Source of the DNA: Syntrophomonadaceae bacterium
GTDB taxonomy: Bacteria > Bacillota > Syntrophomonadia > Syntrophomonadales > Syntrophomonadaceae
NCBI GenBank assembly: GCA_014360155.1
Contig: JACIYB010000004.1
Location: 1 to 41,284 of the forward strand
Length of the DNA: 41,284 nucleotides
Direction of reading: 5' to 3'
Position numbers and translations under genes: made by a program
The notes under the pieces: model-generated
Seen by the model: only the letters and a program-made list of their open reading frames with translations
Database searches by the model: none
What the model was told of the DNA's origin: nothing
Part shown: in pieces, positions 17,417 through 26,478 of the stretch
Layout of the letters: each line of letters starts with the position of its first letter
How positions within the stretch are numbered: position 1 is the stretch's first letter

Positions 17417-17849
17417 ATGGATAGGAATTGGCAACCTGGGTTCTGACCCTGAAATTCGTTACATGCCAAATGGAAAGGCAGTTGTAAATATAAGCATAGG
17501 ATGCAATGAGTCATGGAAGGACGAAAACGGAGATAAAAAGGAAAAAACGGAATGGGTAAAAATCGTATTTTTCAACAAGCTGGCAGAAATCGCCGGTCAA
17601 TACCTGAAAAAAGGCAGTCAGGTTTATATCGAAGGCTCGCTTAAAACCCGTAAGTGGCAAGGTCAGGACGGAACTGATCGCTATACGACAGAGATTGTGG
17701 CCAGCGAAATGCAGATGCTGGGCGGAAAGCCTCAAGGCGAATCAGAGCAGTCACCGCGTCAATCTGCTCCACGAACACAGCAAGCACCGGAGAATCGCGG
17801 CAAAGCGCCTGCGCGTGATGATTTTGAAGATTCGGACATTCCATTTTGA
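17400..17849 (+). CDS. ssb: Single-stranded DNA-binding protein
   Basis: [79 protein letters not shown]...acidic tail DFEDSDIPF. Confidence 0.97.
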   Translation: MASLNKWIGIGNLGSDPEIRYMPNGKAVVNISIGCNESWKDENGDKKEKTEWVKIVFFNKLAEIAGQYLKKGSQVYIEGSLKTRKWQGQDGTDRYTTEIVASEMQMLGGKPQGESEQSPRQSAPRTQQAPENRGKAPARDDFEDSDIPF

Positions 17850-17976
17850 ATGAGGGTGAATTAATGAGCGGATTTAACTTGGAAGAATTCAAGCGCGGCG
17901 TTCCTGCCTGTGACCGACTTGGAAAGGTCTGGATTTTCGACAGGATTGCGAGCGTGGAAAACTTGAATTACAGCTC

Positions 17977-18177
17977 TCGGGGCAAATCTCGGGACAAAGT
18001 TTGGGAATCCGTGGGGAATAGAGGGGAATCACTACGCGCAAAGCCTTGTAATGCTTGCCCCTGCGTTCCCCTTAGAACCAGTGGTAGCGGGTTCAATTCC
18101 CCCCACCTCCACCAATTAAAACAACAACTTGCATCGACTTCGGGGCAATTTCGGGGCAAAACATCCAAATTTGCCCC
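17977..18177. other. attP-like region: tRNA/tmRNA 3'-end sequence flanked by TCGGGGCAA repeats
   Basis: Core GCGGGTTCAATTCCCCCCACCTCCACCA 18087-18114; direct repeats at 17977, 17989 (1 mismatch), 18140, 18151; inverted TTGCCCC at 18055 and 18171. Confidence 0.55.
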
Positions 18178-18220
18178 TATTTCTTCTCTTTTCATTAACC
18201 GGCTATCGGCTTTCGATCTC

Positions 18221-18622
18221 TCAAAAAAACCGCGTATCCAGCCAGCTTTTACCATCCCATGGCCCCTGACCAAACGCACGCACTCCCGCCCAGATCATCC
18301 ATCTGCGCCATGCTGGAACGCCTGACACCTTTCCGGCTTCACGCAATACCGCATCAGCCGTCCGGCGTGACGTGATCTTGCTGGTATAGAGCCAGTCATG
18401 GATAACAGCCGCTTCCGTGCTGGTATCGCCCGCCAGCCAGAAAACGATTGGAAGCCGCGGCACACTGGCGAAATCGGTGCGGAATCCCTTTGGCGCCATG
18501 ATCGTCATTCGCGCCAGATCTGATTGATACCCGAAATCTTCATCCAGCGACCACAGTCCACGCCCTTCTGCTGCGTCGTTATCGATCAGGGTGACCTTAA
18601 GCTGATTCAGGAAGCGGGACAT
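18221..18622 (-). CDS. DUF1353-like phage protein
   Basis: APKGFRTDFASVPRLPIVFWLAGDTSTEAAVIHDWLYTSKITSRRTADAVLREAG. Confidence 0.75.
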   Translation of the reverse strand: MSRFLNQLKVTLIDNDAAEGRGLWSLDEDFGYQSDLARMTIMAPKGFRTDFASVPRLPIVFWLAGDTSTEAAVIHDWLYTSKITSRRTADAVLREAGKVSGVPAWRRWMIWAGVRAFGQGPWDGKSWLDTRFF

Positions 18623-18915
18623 TACCCACCAACCACGGGCGCATCAACGCCGCGAGCTTTTGCCTCAGCCTCGATTTGAGTTTGAGCGCTTGCCACGCCA
18701 GACGTAATCGCCGCCATGATCTGAGCAAGTTCTGGCGCTCCGGCTTGCTGCATCTGGATCAGTTTGACGATAATCGGTGCAATTGCCTCGGCTGTGGCCA
18801 CCCACGGATTGGATGCGCCGACGCCCGCTTGTACGCCCGCGAGGATGACCGGCAACAGTTGTTCGGCGGTCGTCAAGGCCGTTTGCTCTACGGTGCTGAT
18901 AGTTGAATTGCTCAT
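18622..18915 (-). CDS. Hypothetical protein of lysis region
   Basis: MSNSTISTVEQTALTTAEQLLPVILAGVQAGVGASNPWVATAEAIAPIIVKLIQ... Confidence 0.6.
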   Translation of the reverse strand: MSNSTISTVEQTALTTAEQLLPVILAGVQAGVGASNPWVATAEAIAPIIVKLIQMQQAGAPELAQIMAAITSGVASAQTQIEAEAKARGVDAPVVGG

Positions 18916-19271
18916 TTGATAACTCCCGCCGCTGTTGCGCCTGCCAAGATGGTGATGGTAGTCACTGCACTGGTGATCTGGGTGGTTGCCGTTGCGATGT
19001 CTTTGGGTGGCGCGCTGCATAGCGGCGTGATCTGGCGTGTGATGATCAGCACTTGCTTGAGCTGGTCGTTGTTCAACTTGTCGATATTGGCGATCACGGC
19101 TTTCTGTGCGCCGTTGTAGAGCAAGCATGACTGCATCCAGTCGGCTTGCAATTGGGCGGCACTGGCCGCGGCTTGTTGCTCTGTGGTGACCGGGGTCGCA
19201 TTTGGCGCGACTTGGGCGCACCCGCTCAGCAGGGCTGTTGCCGCAAGCGCGGCGAGGATGATCCGGTTCAT
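18912..19271 (-). CDS. Lipoprotein (possible spanin component)
   Basis: MNRIILAALAATALLSGCAQVAP lipobox. Confidence 0.65.
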   Translation of the reverse strand: MNRIILAALAATALLSGCAQVAPNATPVTTEQQAAASAAQLQADWMQSCLLYNGAQKAVIANIDKLNNDQLKQVLIITRQITPLCSAPPKDIATATTQITSAVTTITILAGATAAGVIK

Positions 19272-19444
19272 TTAGGTGATGCTCCCATGTGAAAAACGCC
19301 GATACCGACAAGCGCGGCCTGAATGCCCGCGATGAATGAATCCGCCGGGGCTTTGCCCAACATGACCAGAGCGCCCCAAGCGGAGAAAAGCAAAACAGCG
19401 GAAATGAATTTGATTGTCGAAGTGTTCAAAACGAATGCCTCCAT
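19268..19444 (-). CDS. Small membrane protein (holin-like)
   Basis: MEAFVLNTSTIKFISAVLLFSAWGALVMLGKAPADSFIAGIQAALVGIGVFHMGASPK; two hydrophobic stretches. Confidence 0.5.
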   Translation of the reverse strand: MEAFVLNTSTIKFISAVLLFSAWGALVMLGKAPADSFIAGIQAALVGIGVFHMGASPK

Positions 19445-19566
19445 TGGATGCCCAGCGAATCAATCTCTCCCGACTGGATGCTCGACACGACGCGAAAGCC
19501 GTAGACATAGGGCGTGTTGAGATTGATGGATGCTGTGAGGATCAGAGCGAGAATGGCCGCTGTCAT
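19426..19566 (-). CDS. Small hypothetical protein with N-terminal hydrophobic segment
   Basis: MTAAILALILTASINLNTPYVYGFRVVSSIQSGEIDSLGIQWRHSF; nested in lysis cassette. Confidence 0.4.
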   Translation of the reverse strand: MTAAILALILTASINLNTPYVYGFRVVSSIQSGEIDSLGIQWRHSF

Positions 19567-20027
19567 GAAACTGTGCCGCCAGCCTTTTTGTATGCGTCGA
19601 TCAGGTCAGAGAAAGAATTCTCATGCTGGTTGTATCCGGCGCCCGGGAAGCTGGCCCAGATCGGTGCACAGGCAATGATTGCGTCTGTGATTTTTCCAGC
19701 ATCGATCATGTCGATCGCGCCCTTTTCGCGGATTAACTCAAGCGCGGCCTTGTCTTGGCTGCCTGGAGAGAAATCCGGCAGCTTGAGCCGAAGCTTCAAA
19801 ACGGCCCAAGTTGGCGCGGTTATCTGGTACCGGCCTGCCGCACTGCTCCAAAGCTTGCTGTTGAGCTGCATGGTCACGCGGGGGTGATCATCGAATGAGT
19901 CGATCCGGCGCATCGATGCAGGCGTGCTGCCAACGATCACGTCATAGCCATTGTGATGCCCCACAGCTTGAGTGCCTTCTGAAAAGGCAATCATGTCGAG
20001 GAATGCGGTTTGATTACTCGTCGTCAT
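19563..20027 (-). CDS. Endolysin, lambda gpR-like transglycosylase
   Basis: FLDMIAFSEGTQ...NGYDVIVGS...DHPRVTMQLNSKLWSSAAGRYQI...LPDFSPGSQDKAALELIREKGAIDMIDAGKITDAIIACAPIWASFPGAGYNQHENSFSDLIDAYKKAGGTV. Confidence 0.93.
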   Translation of the reverse strand: MTTSNQTAFLDMIAFSEGTQAVGHHNGYDVIVGSTPASMRRIDSFDDHPRVTMQLNSKLWSSAAGRYQITAPTWAVLKLRLKLPDFSPGSQDKAALELIREKGAIDMIDAGKITDAIIACAPIWASFPGAGYNQHENSFSDLIDAYKKAGGTVS

Positions 20028-20508
20028 GGTGAATCACCTCAAGATCAGAGAACTTGTAACCATCCTTGAGGTACTTCTGAGCGAGCCAAAGCGAGAATGG
20101 CAAGTTGTGAATGCCCTCGTCCTTCCCGGTGTGGTGCTTCTTGCACAAAAGCAGACCCTGGACACGCATGTCGTCTACAAAATCCATCGGCTTTGTTGGA
20201 TCGAACTTGTCCCAAGCAAAATCTGGAAAGTCTGTCTTTACTCGCTCCCAATCAATTGGAGCATTGGCGAATGACCACTCAATGCCAAAGTGATGGGCCT
20301 CTAATGGCTCGCCAAGTTCTTCCTCAGTGGCATTGCAGATGAAGCATCGGCCCGGCACAGGATGCAAAGCCAAAACAGGCGCATTCGTGAAAATCGCCTT
20401 CTTTGACTGCTTGAAGAGCGCGGATGCTGCGCCGCGCTTCTCGTGACCTGGCGTTTCAACCTCAACCGTCAGCGTGTCTTTCAAATCGTGGGTCTCGGTG
20501 ACGCTCAT
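20014..20508 (-). CDS. HNH-like zinc protein in the lysis cassette
   Basis: GRCFICNATEEELGEPLEAHHFGIEWSFANAPIDW...GLLLCKKHHTGKDEGIHNLPFSLWLAQKYLKDG. Confidence 0.6.
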   Translation of the reverse strand: MSVTETHDLKDTLTVEVETPGHEKRGAASALFKQSKKAIFTNAPVLALHPVPGRCFICNATEEELGEPLEAHHFGIEWSFANAPIDWERVKTDFPDFAWDKFDPTKPMDFVDDMRVQGLLLCKKHHTGKDEGIHNLPFSLWLAQKYLKDGYKFSDLEVIHHDDE

Positions 20509-20783
20509 CAGACTTTCACCCCCTTAATCGCGCCCCAGATCACGGCGATACTTGCCCCAATACCTACGATCCACTTGATCACCGTCGGCACGCCTTTGAT
20601 CATTTCATAGGCTCGCGTCACATCCTTGATGTCAGACTTGATCTCGGCCTTCATCTCGTCGTGCTTGGCATCGATGTAATCCATCAGGAGGCGGATATCC
20701 TCACTGCCCCTGCTTCTGATTTCCGCAGCAATTGCGGCACGCTCCGCGCGTAGGCGCTCGATCTCTTTTTCAGCGTCTGACAT
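20508..20783 (-). CDS. Putative holin / membrane protein with C-terminal TM
   Basis: MSDAEKEIERLRAERAAIAAEIRSRG...VPTVIKWIVGIGASIAVIWGAIKGVKV. Confidence 0.5.
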   Translation of the reverse strand: MSDAEKEIERLRAERAAIAAEIRSRGSEDIRLLMDYIDAKHDEMKAEIKSDIKDVTRAYEMIKGVPTVIKWIVGIGASIAVIWGAIKGVKV

Positions 20784-20806
20784 GGTTCATCCTTTTCTCA
20801 GGGCAT

Positions 20807-20828
20807 AAAAAAACCGCCCGGAGGCGGC
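20807..20828 (-). terminator. Rho-independent terminator between tail-fibre and lysis genes
   Basis: Minus: CCGCC-tccg-GGCGG followed by T7. Confidence 0.65.
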
Positions 20829-20849
20829 GTTTCTTGGTTGGGGTTTTGA

Positions 20850-21428
20850 TTACCAGACGATGGCTTGCACCGCGCTCACGCTGGTCGCGGCCATGACCTC
20901 GGCCTTGAGCGTCTGCAAGTGCTGAAATGCCGCTGCGCCCTGAGCACCGAATGCTGCTGCCAAACCTTGCATGTCGGCGTAGGTGAACGGCACTTGCGTG
21001 TTATCAAGCGAAACCCAGTAGAACCCGGATGGGGTCGCAGCAGCGGCCTGGAACGCCAGCAGCATTTGCGTCAAGTTCGCCACGCTCTGCGGGTCGGCCT
21101 GATACGTCTTGGTGACTCCGCCCTTGCTGGTGTAGCTCACCGCCTGCTGGATCGCAGCGCCGTAGGACTGCCTGAGCGTTGCAATTTGTGAGGCTTGCGC
21201 TTGGGCCAGCAGCTGCGCCGCAGTGGGCGCGTTCGGGTTCGTCTGCGTCAGAGCGCCATTGACAACCCACCATTCGCCGGATTGGTTGGCCCATTCATCG
21301 GGCGTGACCGCAATGGTTTTAGCTGTGGATGGTGGCGAAGCGTAGGAAAATCGTTGTGTGTCCTGCCATTGCAAAACCTGTGCGGTATTCGTGTCGTAGA
21401 GAGCTTGTTGTGTCATGTTCATCACCAT
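20850..21428 (-). CDS. DUF4376 protein (tail fibre assembly-type)
   Basis: ...IATLRQSYGAAIQQAVSYTSKGGVTKTYQADPQSVANLTQMLLAF...GFYWVSLDNTQVPFTYADMQGLAAAF. Confidence 0.75.
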   Translation of the reverse strand: MVMNMTQQALYDTNTAQVLQWQDTQRFSYASPPSTAKTIAVTPDEWANQSGEWWVVNGALTQTNPNAPTAAQLLAQAQASQIATLRQSYGAAIQQAVSYTSKGGVTKTYQADPQSVANLTQMLLAFQAAAATPSGFYWVSLDNTQVPFTYADMQGLAAAFGAQGAAAFQHLQTLKAEVMAATSVSAVQAIVW

Positions 21429-22675
21429 TCAATCACTAAGAAGCCTGGAGCGCCGGCTGCGCCGTTGCCGCCAGCATTAGCCGCAGGACCATATACTCCA
21501 CCACCTCCACCACCACCAGATCCATAACCACCGGAAGCGTTTCCATTAATACCGGCTCCATTTGCGGCGCGTCCGCTGCCTCCACCTCCGCCGAACGGAT
21601 TAGAGGCACCATCACCACCGTTACCGGTATAGTTTCCGTCACTGCCGCCGCTCCCAGCAGGGTAGCCAGGGCCACCAGGGCCACCAGGGCCACCACCGGG
21701 TAGCCCGGCGGTTGTACTTGTCTGTCCAGCACCGCCACCACCTCCACCACCTCCGGCCAACGTCAGAAGTGTCGTTGCGCTGGTGGAGTCTGTCAGAACC
21801 GTATTGCCGCCAGTCGTACCATTAGCACCGCTCGCACCTGTATTCGCACCACCAGCCCCACCCACTCCGGCTGCTCCAATGGTGATAGAGAGGCTATCCC
21901 CCGGTGTGACGCTGATGGGCTGCTTGATGGTCGATTGACCTGCACCGCCTCCACCACCACCTCCGCCGCCTACGTTGCCAGAACTCCCCACTGTGCCACC
22001 ACCGCCAGCACCTCCACCACCGCCAGCAACGGCAGAAACCCAGATTTTGGTGACATTGGCAGGAACAACAAAGGTGCCGTTGGCAGTAAAAACAGACTTG
22101 TTTCCCCCAATGAAGGCACCTGCGAGCAGCCCCTTTGATTGGGCCATCAAATGAGCCACGTTATTCGTTGCGTCGTACTCGAACTCGTAATACCCACCTG
22201 CTTTGATTTCGCCGCCGACCATGGCAGCGCCGTTTACGTAGGCTGGAATGGCGCCAAGCCCGTTAGGATTAACAGTTGTGGCGCCGGTGTTGTCGGCAGC
22301 GGCTTTGATTCGGAATACCATTCCATCGGTGAGTGCAGTCGGAGCCGGTGAAAGCGCGATTGCAATGGCGTTTGCGGTACCGGTATCGATGGCGTAAGAC
22401 AAGTCGCCTCGAATCGCGCGCGCAAGATTGGCGAGGATCGTTGCTGTTGTTCCGTCATCGACTACATTCTGCCCGGTGGCATCGGCAATAAGCTGACCAA
22501 TTACGGACGCCATGATCGACGGCTGGCGAAGAATCTTGTTTAGCTCATTCGACGGCACGATTCCGGATGTTAAGCCGTTCTGCAAAAGCGTTGTTAATGC
22601 CGCGTACTGCGCCTGCGTGAGCACATTGGCCCCGCTTCCGACTGCATACGGCAGGAAGTCATTTGTTCCAGGCAT
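21422..22675 (-). CDS. Tail fibre / adhesin with long glycine-rich C-terminal domain
   Basis: ...TKIWVSAVAGGGGGAGGGGTVGSSG...GGPGGPGGPGYPAGSGGSDGNYTGNGGDGASNPFGGGGGSGR...GAAGAPGFLVIEW. Confidence 0.8.
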   Translation of the reverse strand: MPGTNDFLPYAVGSGANVLTQAQYAALTTLLQNGLTSGIVPSNELNKILRQPSIMASVIGQLIADATGQNVVDDGTTATILANLARAIRGDLSYAIDTGTANAIAIALSPAPTALTDGMVFRIKAAADNTGATTVNPNGLGAIPAYVNGAAMVGGEIKAGGYYEFEYDATNNVAHLMAQSKGLLAGAFIGGNKSVFTANGTFVVPANVTKIWVSAVAGGGGGAGGGGTVGSSGNVGGGGGGGGGAGQSTIKQPISVTPGDSLSITIGAAGVGGAGGANTGASGANGTTGGNTVLTDSTSATTLLTLAGGGGGGGGAGQTSTTAGLPGGGPGGPGGPGYPAGSGGSDGNYTGNGGDGASNPFGGGGGSGRAANGAGINGNASGGYGSGGGGGGGVYGPAANAGGNGAAGAPGFLVIEW

Positions 22676-22684
22676 GATTGATCC

Positions 22685-23332
22685 TTATTGTGGAGCGTTG
22701 AAGACGGCAATCGCGCCGGAATCGAGTCCGGCAAACGATGTGTTTTGAACATCAAGAGCAAAAATTGGCGCGTTGGCGCTAGGTGTGACATAGGAAAGAA
22801 CGCGTACGCCGCCGGGCTTTGCGTTCAGCAGTCCTTGTGTAAGCATGGCTAGGGTTAAGGCATCTGGAATTGCGCCAGTCAGCCCGATATACATCGTCAG
22901 ATCGGCGTTATCCTGAATGAATGGAACCAGAGCCGATCCCGCAAAAAGCGCGTCATAGATTGCATAAGCCTGAGTGAGTGAGCCATCCCACTGGTTATTG
23001 AGAATGCGCGCCCGAATGACAAGCCGGTATTGATCGTCCGGCAATTGCTCAAGTCCTTGCGTCGGTGTGTATGGCGTCCAGACAATGCCGCTATCCAAAC
23101 CGGGGGCGATATCTAGGCTAAAAAACACGTCCGTGATTGGCGTTTTGAGGTTGCGCGAAATACCTACCCATTGGCCGATAAAATCAAGCTGCTCACCGAC
23201 CGCGACATCGAGATCGAAAACACCATTGAGAGCCGATTGCATTGACGGCATAGGTCCTGTCAGCGCTGAAACCAGCGCCGTGAATTTGGGCTTCTGCGCG
23301 TGCTCGCTGGTGATTAAGTCGGTGTAGCTCAT
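22685..23332 (-). CDS. DUF2612-like baseplate/tail protein
   Basis: ALNGVFDLDVAVGEQLDFIGQWVGISR; position after baseplate J. Confidence 0.7.
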   Translation of the reverse strand: MSYTDLITSEHAQKPKFTALVSALTGPMPSMQSALNGVFDLDVAVGEQLDFIGQWVGISRNLKTPITDVFFSLDIAPGLDSGIVWTPYTPTQGLEQLPDDQYRLVIRARILNNQWDGSLTQAYAIYDALFAGSALVPFIQDNADLTMYIGLTGAIPDALTLAMLTQGLLNAKPGGVRVLSYVTPSANAPIFALDVQNTSFAGLDSGAIAVFNAPQ

Positions 23333-24540
23333 GCTGTCAGAGCCACATTAGCCACGGAGGAAACAGGCGCGGCATTGAACGCAATGGCAATATTGCTCGT
23401 TCCGGTTGGGTTTGCCGCAGTCCCGATTGCCAGCGATGTGATGGAGTATGTCGCGCTTAATGCGTCAAGCTGCGCCTGAGTCAATCCGCTCGATGATGTG
23501 GCCGCATCGCCGGACAGCGTAGCGGCTGCGTACATTTTTGCCATGTAGACAGTGCCACCGATGCCGCCCGCATTGATCGCCGCCGCAATGGCTTCTTGAA
23601 TCAAAGTTCCGGTTGTGGACACATAGCCAGTCAAAGGCACAATCGTGATGGCCGCGTATATCTGAATCTGCGCTAACTCGAACCAGTTGATCGTGATCGG
23701 CAGGCCGACAGGATCGGTTACTTGCTGCGAGGTCGTGCCATAGGTCTGCGTTCCGGGTGGCTTGCGTAGCTGGATAGCCTGCGCCACCGCGAGGACATTG
23801 CCACCGCCAACCACGGGGGATATTGAGTGGGCAGGAATACCGTTGGCATCAGCCACATCGGTGTCATTTTCGTACACCTCAAGAGCAGTCACACCGGGGA
23901 CATTGGCAATCGCGGCATAAATCGCGCCGATTACTGTCTGCGCTGGCTGGGCTGTTGACTTTGATTGGCGGATACGAAGCTGCGGATCTGTTTCCGCTGG
24001 TGCGCCGACAGTAGCCGCCGCTGGATTGGTGATCGACTGCCATCCCTGCGTAGGCGTGGATATTTTGGTGATCGTGTTCGCCTGGGCCGTGATCGCGCCG
24101 AGCGTTGCGCATGTCGCTGTGGTGGTTACGGTTCCACCAATACCAATCGTGACCAGAGCGGGTAGATTCCACTTGATCCCGTTCACGTCCTCGGCAACGC
24201 CATTGCTTATCTGTTTGCCAGCCTGCCCGACAATATCGACAACGGCTGTGCTGTTCGTCGGCACGAGCTTTGCCAGCCCGTTTATTTTCACCATCGACGC
24301 AAGGCCAGCGCCCTGAGCATATGCAGGAGAGAACGAGTTATAAGCCGCCACAATCGCATTGTTCGTGTCGGTGAATGCCTGAGCAAGAATGCCGATCAAC
24401 TGCCCGTCCTGGCTATCCGATCCCAGATAAACATCCGCGCCGAATATGCCCTGATAGACCGCCACCAAATCAGAGTAGATATCGGAGTATGTCGGCGCGT
24501 GAATGCCCGTTGCATCAATATAAACAGAGCGGATCGTCAT
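23329..24540 (-). CDS. Baseplate J-like protein
   Basis: ATGIHAPTYSDIYSDLVAVYQGIFGADVYLGSDSQDGQLIGILAQAFTDTNNAIVAAYNSFSP...GAPAETDPQLRIRQSKS. Confidence 0.85.
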   Translation of the reverse strand: MTIRSVYIDATGIHAPTYSDIYSDLVAVYQGIFGADVYLGSDSQDGQLIGILAQAFTDTNNAIVAAYNSFSPAYAQGAGLASMVKINGLAKLVPTNSTAVVDIVGQAGKQISNGVAEDVNGIKWNLPALVTIGIGGTVTTTATCATLGAITAQANTITKISTPTQGWQSITNPAAATVGAPAETDPQLRIRQSKSTAQPAQTVIGAIYAAIANVPGVTALEVYENDTDVADANGIPAHSISPVVGGGNVLAVAQAIQLRKPPGTQTYGTTSQQVTDPVGLPITINWFELAQIQIYAAITIVPLTGYVSTTGTLIQEAIAAAINAGGIGGTVYMAKMYAAATLSGDAATSSSGLTQAQLDALSATYSITSLAIGTAANPTGTSNIAIAFNAAPVSSVANVALTA

Positions 24541-24869
24541 TGAGGGATGCTCACTGTTGCTTGCCCGTAGGCGGTATTAATGGTGCATGTAACCGATAGG
24601 GCGCGATTTGGTGAAACGCTGCTTGAATAGCTGACGATTTCGGTCACGCCGGGCGTTGATAAAATACGCGACTTGATGGCGAAGTCATAGTTTCGGTTAT
24701 GACCAAGGATGCCTTGCATGTAGGGCGTGCCGTCTGTCACATCAAGGAACCATTCACCCTGCCAGAGCAGTAGCCGCGTTTTTACGGCCTGCGCGACGGC
24801 TTCTGGCGAATTGGCGAGGAATTGCCCGATGGTGTAATCGCCGTTTGCGTCCAGTGATCGGTAAATCAT
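24537..24869 (-). CDS. gp25-like baseplate wedge protein
   Basis: MIYRSLDANGDYTIGQFLANSPEAVAQAVKTRLLLWQGEWFLDVTDGTPYMQGILG. Confidence 0.75.
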   Translation of the reverse strand: MIYRSLDANGDYTIGQFLANSPEAVAQAVKTRLLLWQGEWFLDVTDGTPYMQGILGHNRNYDFAIKSRILSTPGVTEIVSYSSSVSPNRALSVTCTINTAYGQATVSIPQ

Positions 24870-25546
24870 TAATTCGGCCCTGCTGTTGTGCCGCTGCCCG
24901 GCTGAACGCCGCCATGAGTGTGCGTATTGATCGTGATGCCGCCGATGGTGCCGCCTGATGTACTGTTGTTGACCTTGCCATTCAGGTTGATGTTTGGCGC
25001 GGTCAGGTTTGCCGCCGTCGAGGCATTGACGTTCACATTCGCCGCGCTCAACGTCACTTCCCCGGGACCGACTTCCACATACTCCGCGCCGTCGTTGCTC
25101 CGAAGCTGTGTTGATGTCGCGCTGATATTGCCGATCACGCGCGGAACCGATGAAAAGCCGAGAACCGCAAAGCCATCTGATAAGTCGTGCATTCGCATCA
25201 CGGCCTGATTCTGAACGCCGCCTGACTGCCACCAAGCGTCGATGCATCGATTGGCGAACACGATCAAGCATTCATCGCCCTGCGCGACCGGAAACGTCAG
25301 CGTAAAGCCGCCGCCGCTCGGGAACTGAACCGGGCAGTCGAGAAGCACTGGAAGATCGACGTTTGTCGATACCCCGTCCTTGTCGAACTGGATTGCTCGA
25401 ATCGCTGGCTGAACCACCACTGTCTGCTCTGCCGCATTGAATGACTGGATGATTCCCGGCATCGATGTCCAGACATTCGCCAGCCGCCCATCAAAAGCCC
25501 TTGCCTGTGTGCGCTGCGGGTCGTTGAGAATCTCAAAGGCGTTCAT
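24869..25546 (-). CDS. Baseplate spike protein (gpV/Gp138-like)
   Basis: GIIQSFNAAEQTVVVQPAI...LPVLLDCPVQFPSGGGFTLTFPVAQGDECLIVFANRCID. Confidence 0.8.
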   Translation of the reverse strand: MNAFEILNDPQRTQARAFDGRLANVWTSMPGIIQSFNAAEQTVVVQPAIRAIQFDKDGVSTNVDLPVLLDCPVQFPSGGGFTLTFPVAQGDECLIVFANRCIDAWWQSGGVQNQAVMRMHDLSDGFAVLGFSSVPRVIGNISATSTQLRSNDGAEYVEVGPGEVTLSAANVNVNASTAANLTAPNINLNGKVNNSTSGGTIGGITINTHTHGGVQPGSGTTAGPN

Positions 25547-26478
25547 TAGTTGATGCTCGGGCCGTAGTTGAGCTGCTGCGCAAGTGCACCGGGGTCATAC
25601 GCGAACCGGCTATAACATACGAACTCCGAATACCAATCCTGCCCGCGTGTGTCACCGACATGGTTCACAAAGAGCAGCTTGTACGTTCCGTCTGCTGTCA
25701 GCGGCGGCGTGCTTTGTGTTTGATCCGGGCCTGTGTATGCGTTTGAATACCCGTACTGCCTGATCTGTGAGTTGTCCAGCTTCACAAGCATGTTCTGCTG
25801 CAGATTCGGGTTAAGCAGACACTTTCCGCTGATGCCGATCTCAGTTTGCTCAGGGAAGCCGATCAAGCCGGTGTCGCTGGTGATGACCGGAATATCGCCT
25901 TGCTTGTAGCCGCCGGTAACGACCACATCCAGTTCGCCATCGTCGGTAATGCACCACTGCGCGCCGATGGTTGATGCCTGGGCGGTAATGTGATCCCGGG
26001 CCATACCGAAGAACACAACACCGCGTGGCAATGTCGCGCCATTTTGTGGTGCTTGAATCGTGCCTGTATTGATGCCGACGTTCTTGCTGATCTGCCCGAG
26101 CCGCCCGATTGCATCCGAACCAGCCGCCATACTGAAATTAAGCATGGCGTAGTTGTAGAGCTTGTCCGATACGGCGGCGGTTACATCCAGATAGGTGTCG
26201 GTGCTGTTCTCGCGCCCATTACGCACTTGCACAATCTCGCCCTTGAATATCTGGTTGAAATTGCCCTCGTAACCAGCCGATACCATGATCTGGTCGCCCT
26301 CCTTCGTTATCAGGCGGGAGGTGGTTTTCGATAGGTTGTAAATCCGAATGTAGGCAGTCTTGGGCGTGTTCATCGTCCACGCGCGAATGTCGAACGTGAA
26401 GTGCATGTCCGTGAGGTCAATCAACTGGTTGCCAGAGATTACCGTCAGGCTCGCCTTGCGCTTGTATTGGGCTGTCAT
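25546..26478 (-). CDS. Baseplate hub protein
   Basis: Position between spike and baseplate-plug genes; ...FTFDIRAWTMNTPKTAYIRIYNLSKTT...GDQIMVSAGYEGNFNQIFKGEIVQV. Confidence 0.7.
   Translation of the reverse strand: MTAQYKRKASLTVISGNQLIDLTDMHFTFDIRAWTMNTPKTAYIRIYNLSKTTSRLITKEGDQIMVSAGYEGNFNQIFKGEIVQVRNGRENSTDTYLDVTAAVSDKLYNYAMLNFSMAAGSDAIGRLGQISKNVGINTGTIQAPQNGATLPRGVVFFGMARDHITAQASTIGAQWCITDDGELDVVVTGGYKQGDIPVITSDTGLIGFPEQTEIGISGKCLLNPNLQQNMLVKLDNSQIRQYGYSNAYTGPDQTQSTPPLTADGTYKLLFVNHVGDTRGQDWYSEFVCYSRFAYDPGALAQQLNYGPSIN

Noticed and set aside
18087-18114. tRNA gene
   Set aside because: Only T-arm, acceptor 3' strand and CCA are present; no D-arm, anticodon arm or 5' acceptor strand upstream, so treated as an att-type fragment.
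17968-18279. Minus ORF containing WWRWGELNPLPLVLRG
   Set aside because: This peptide is the typical spurious antisense translation of a tRNA/tmRNA 3' end, not a protein.
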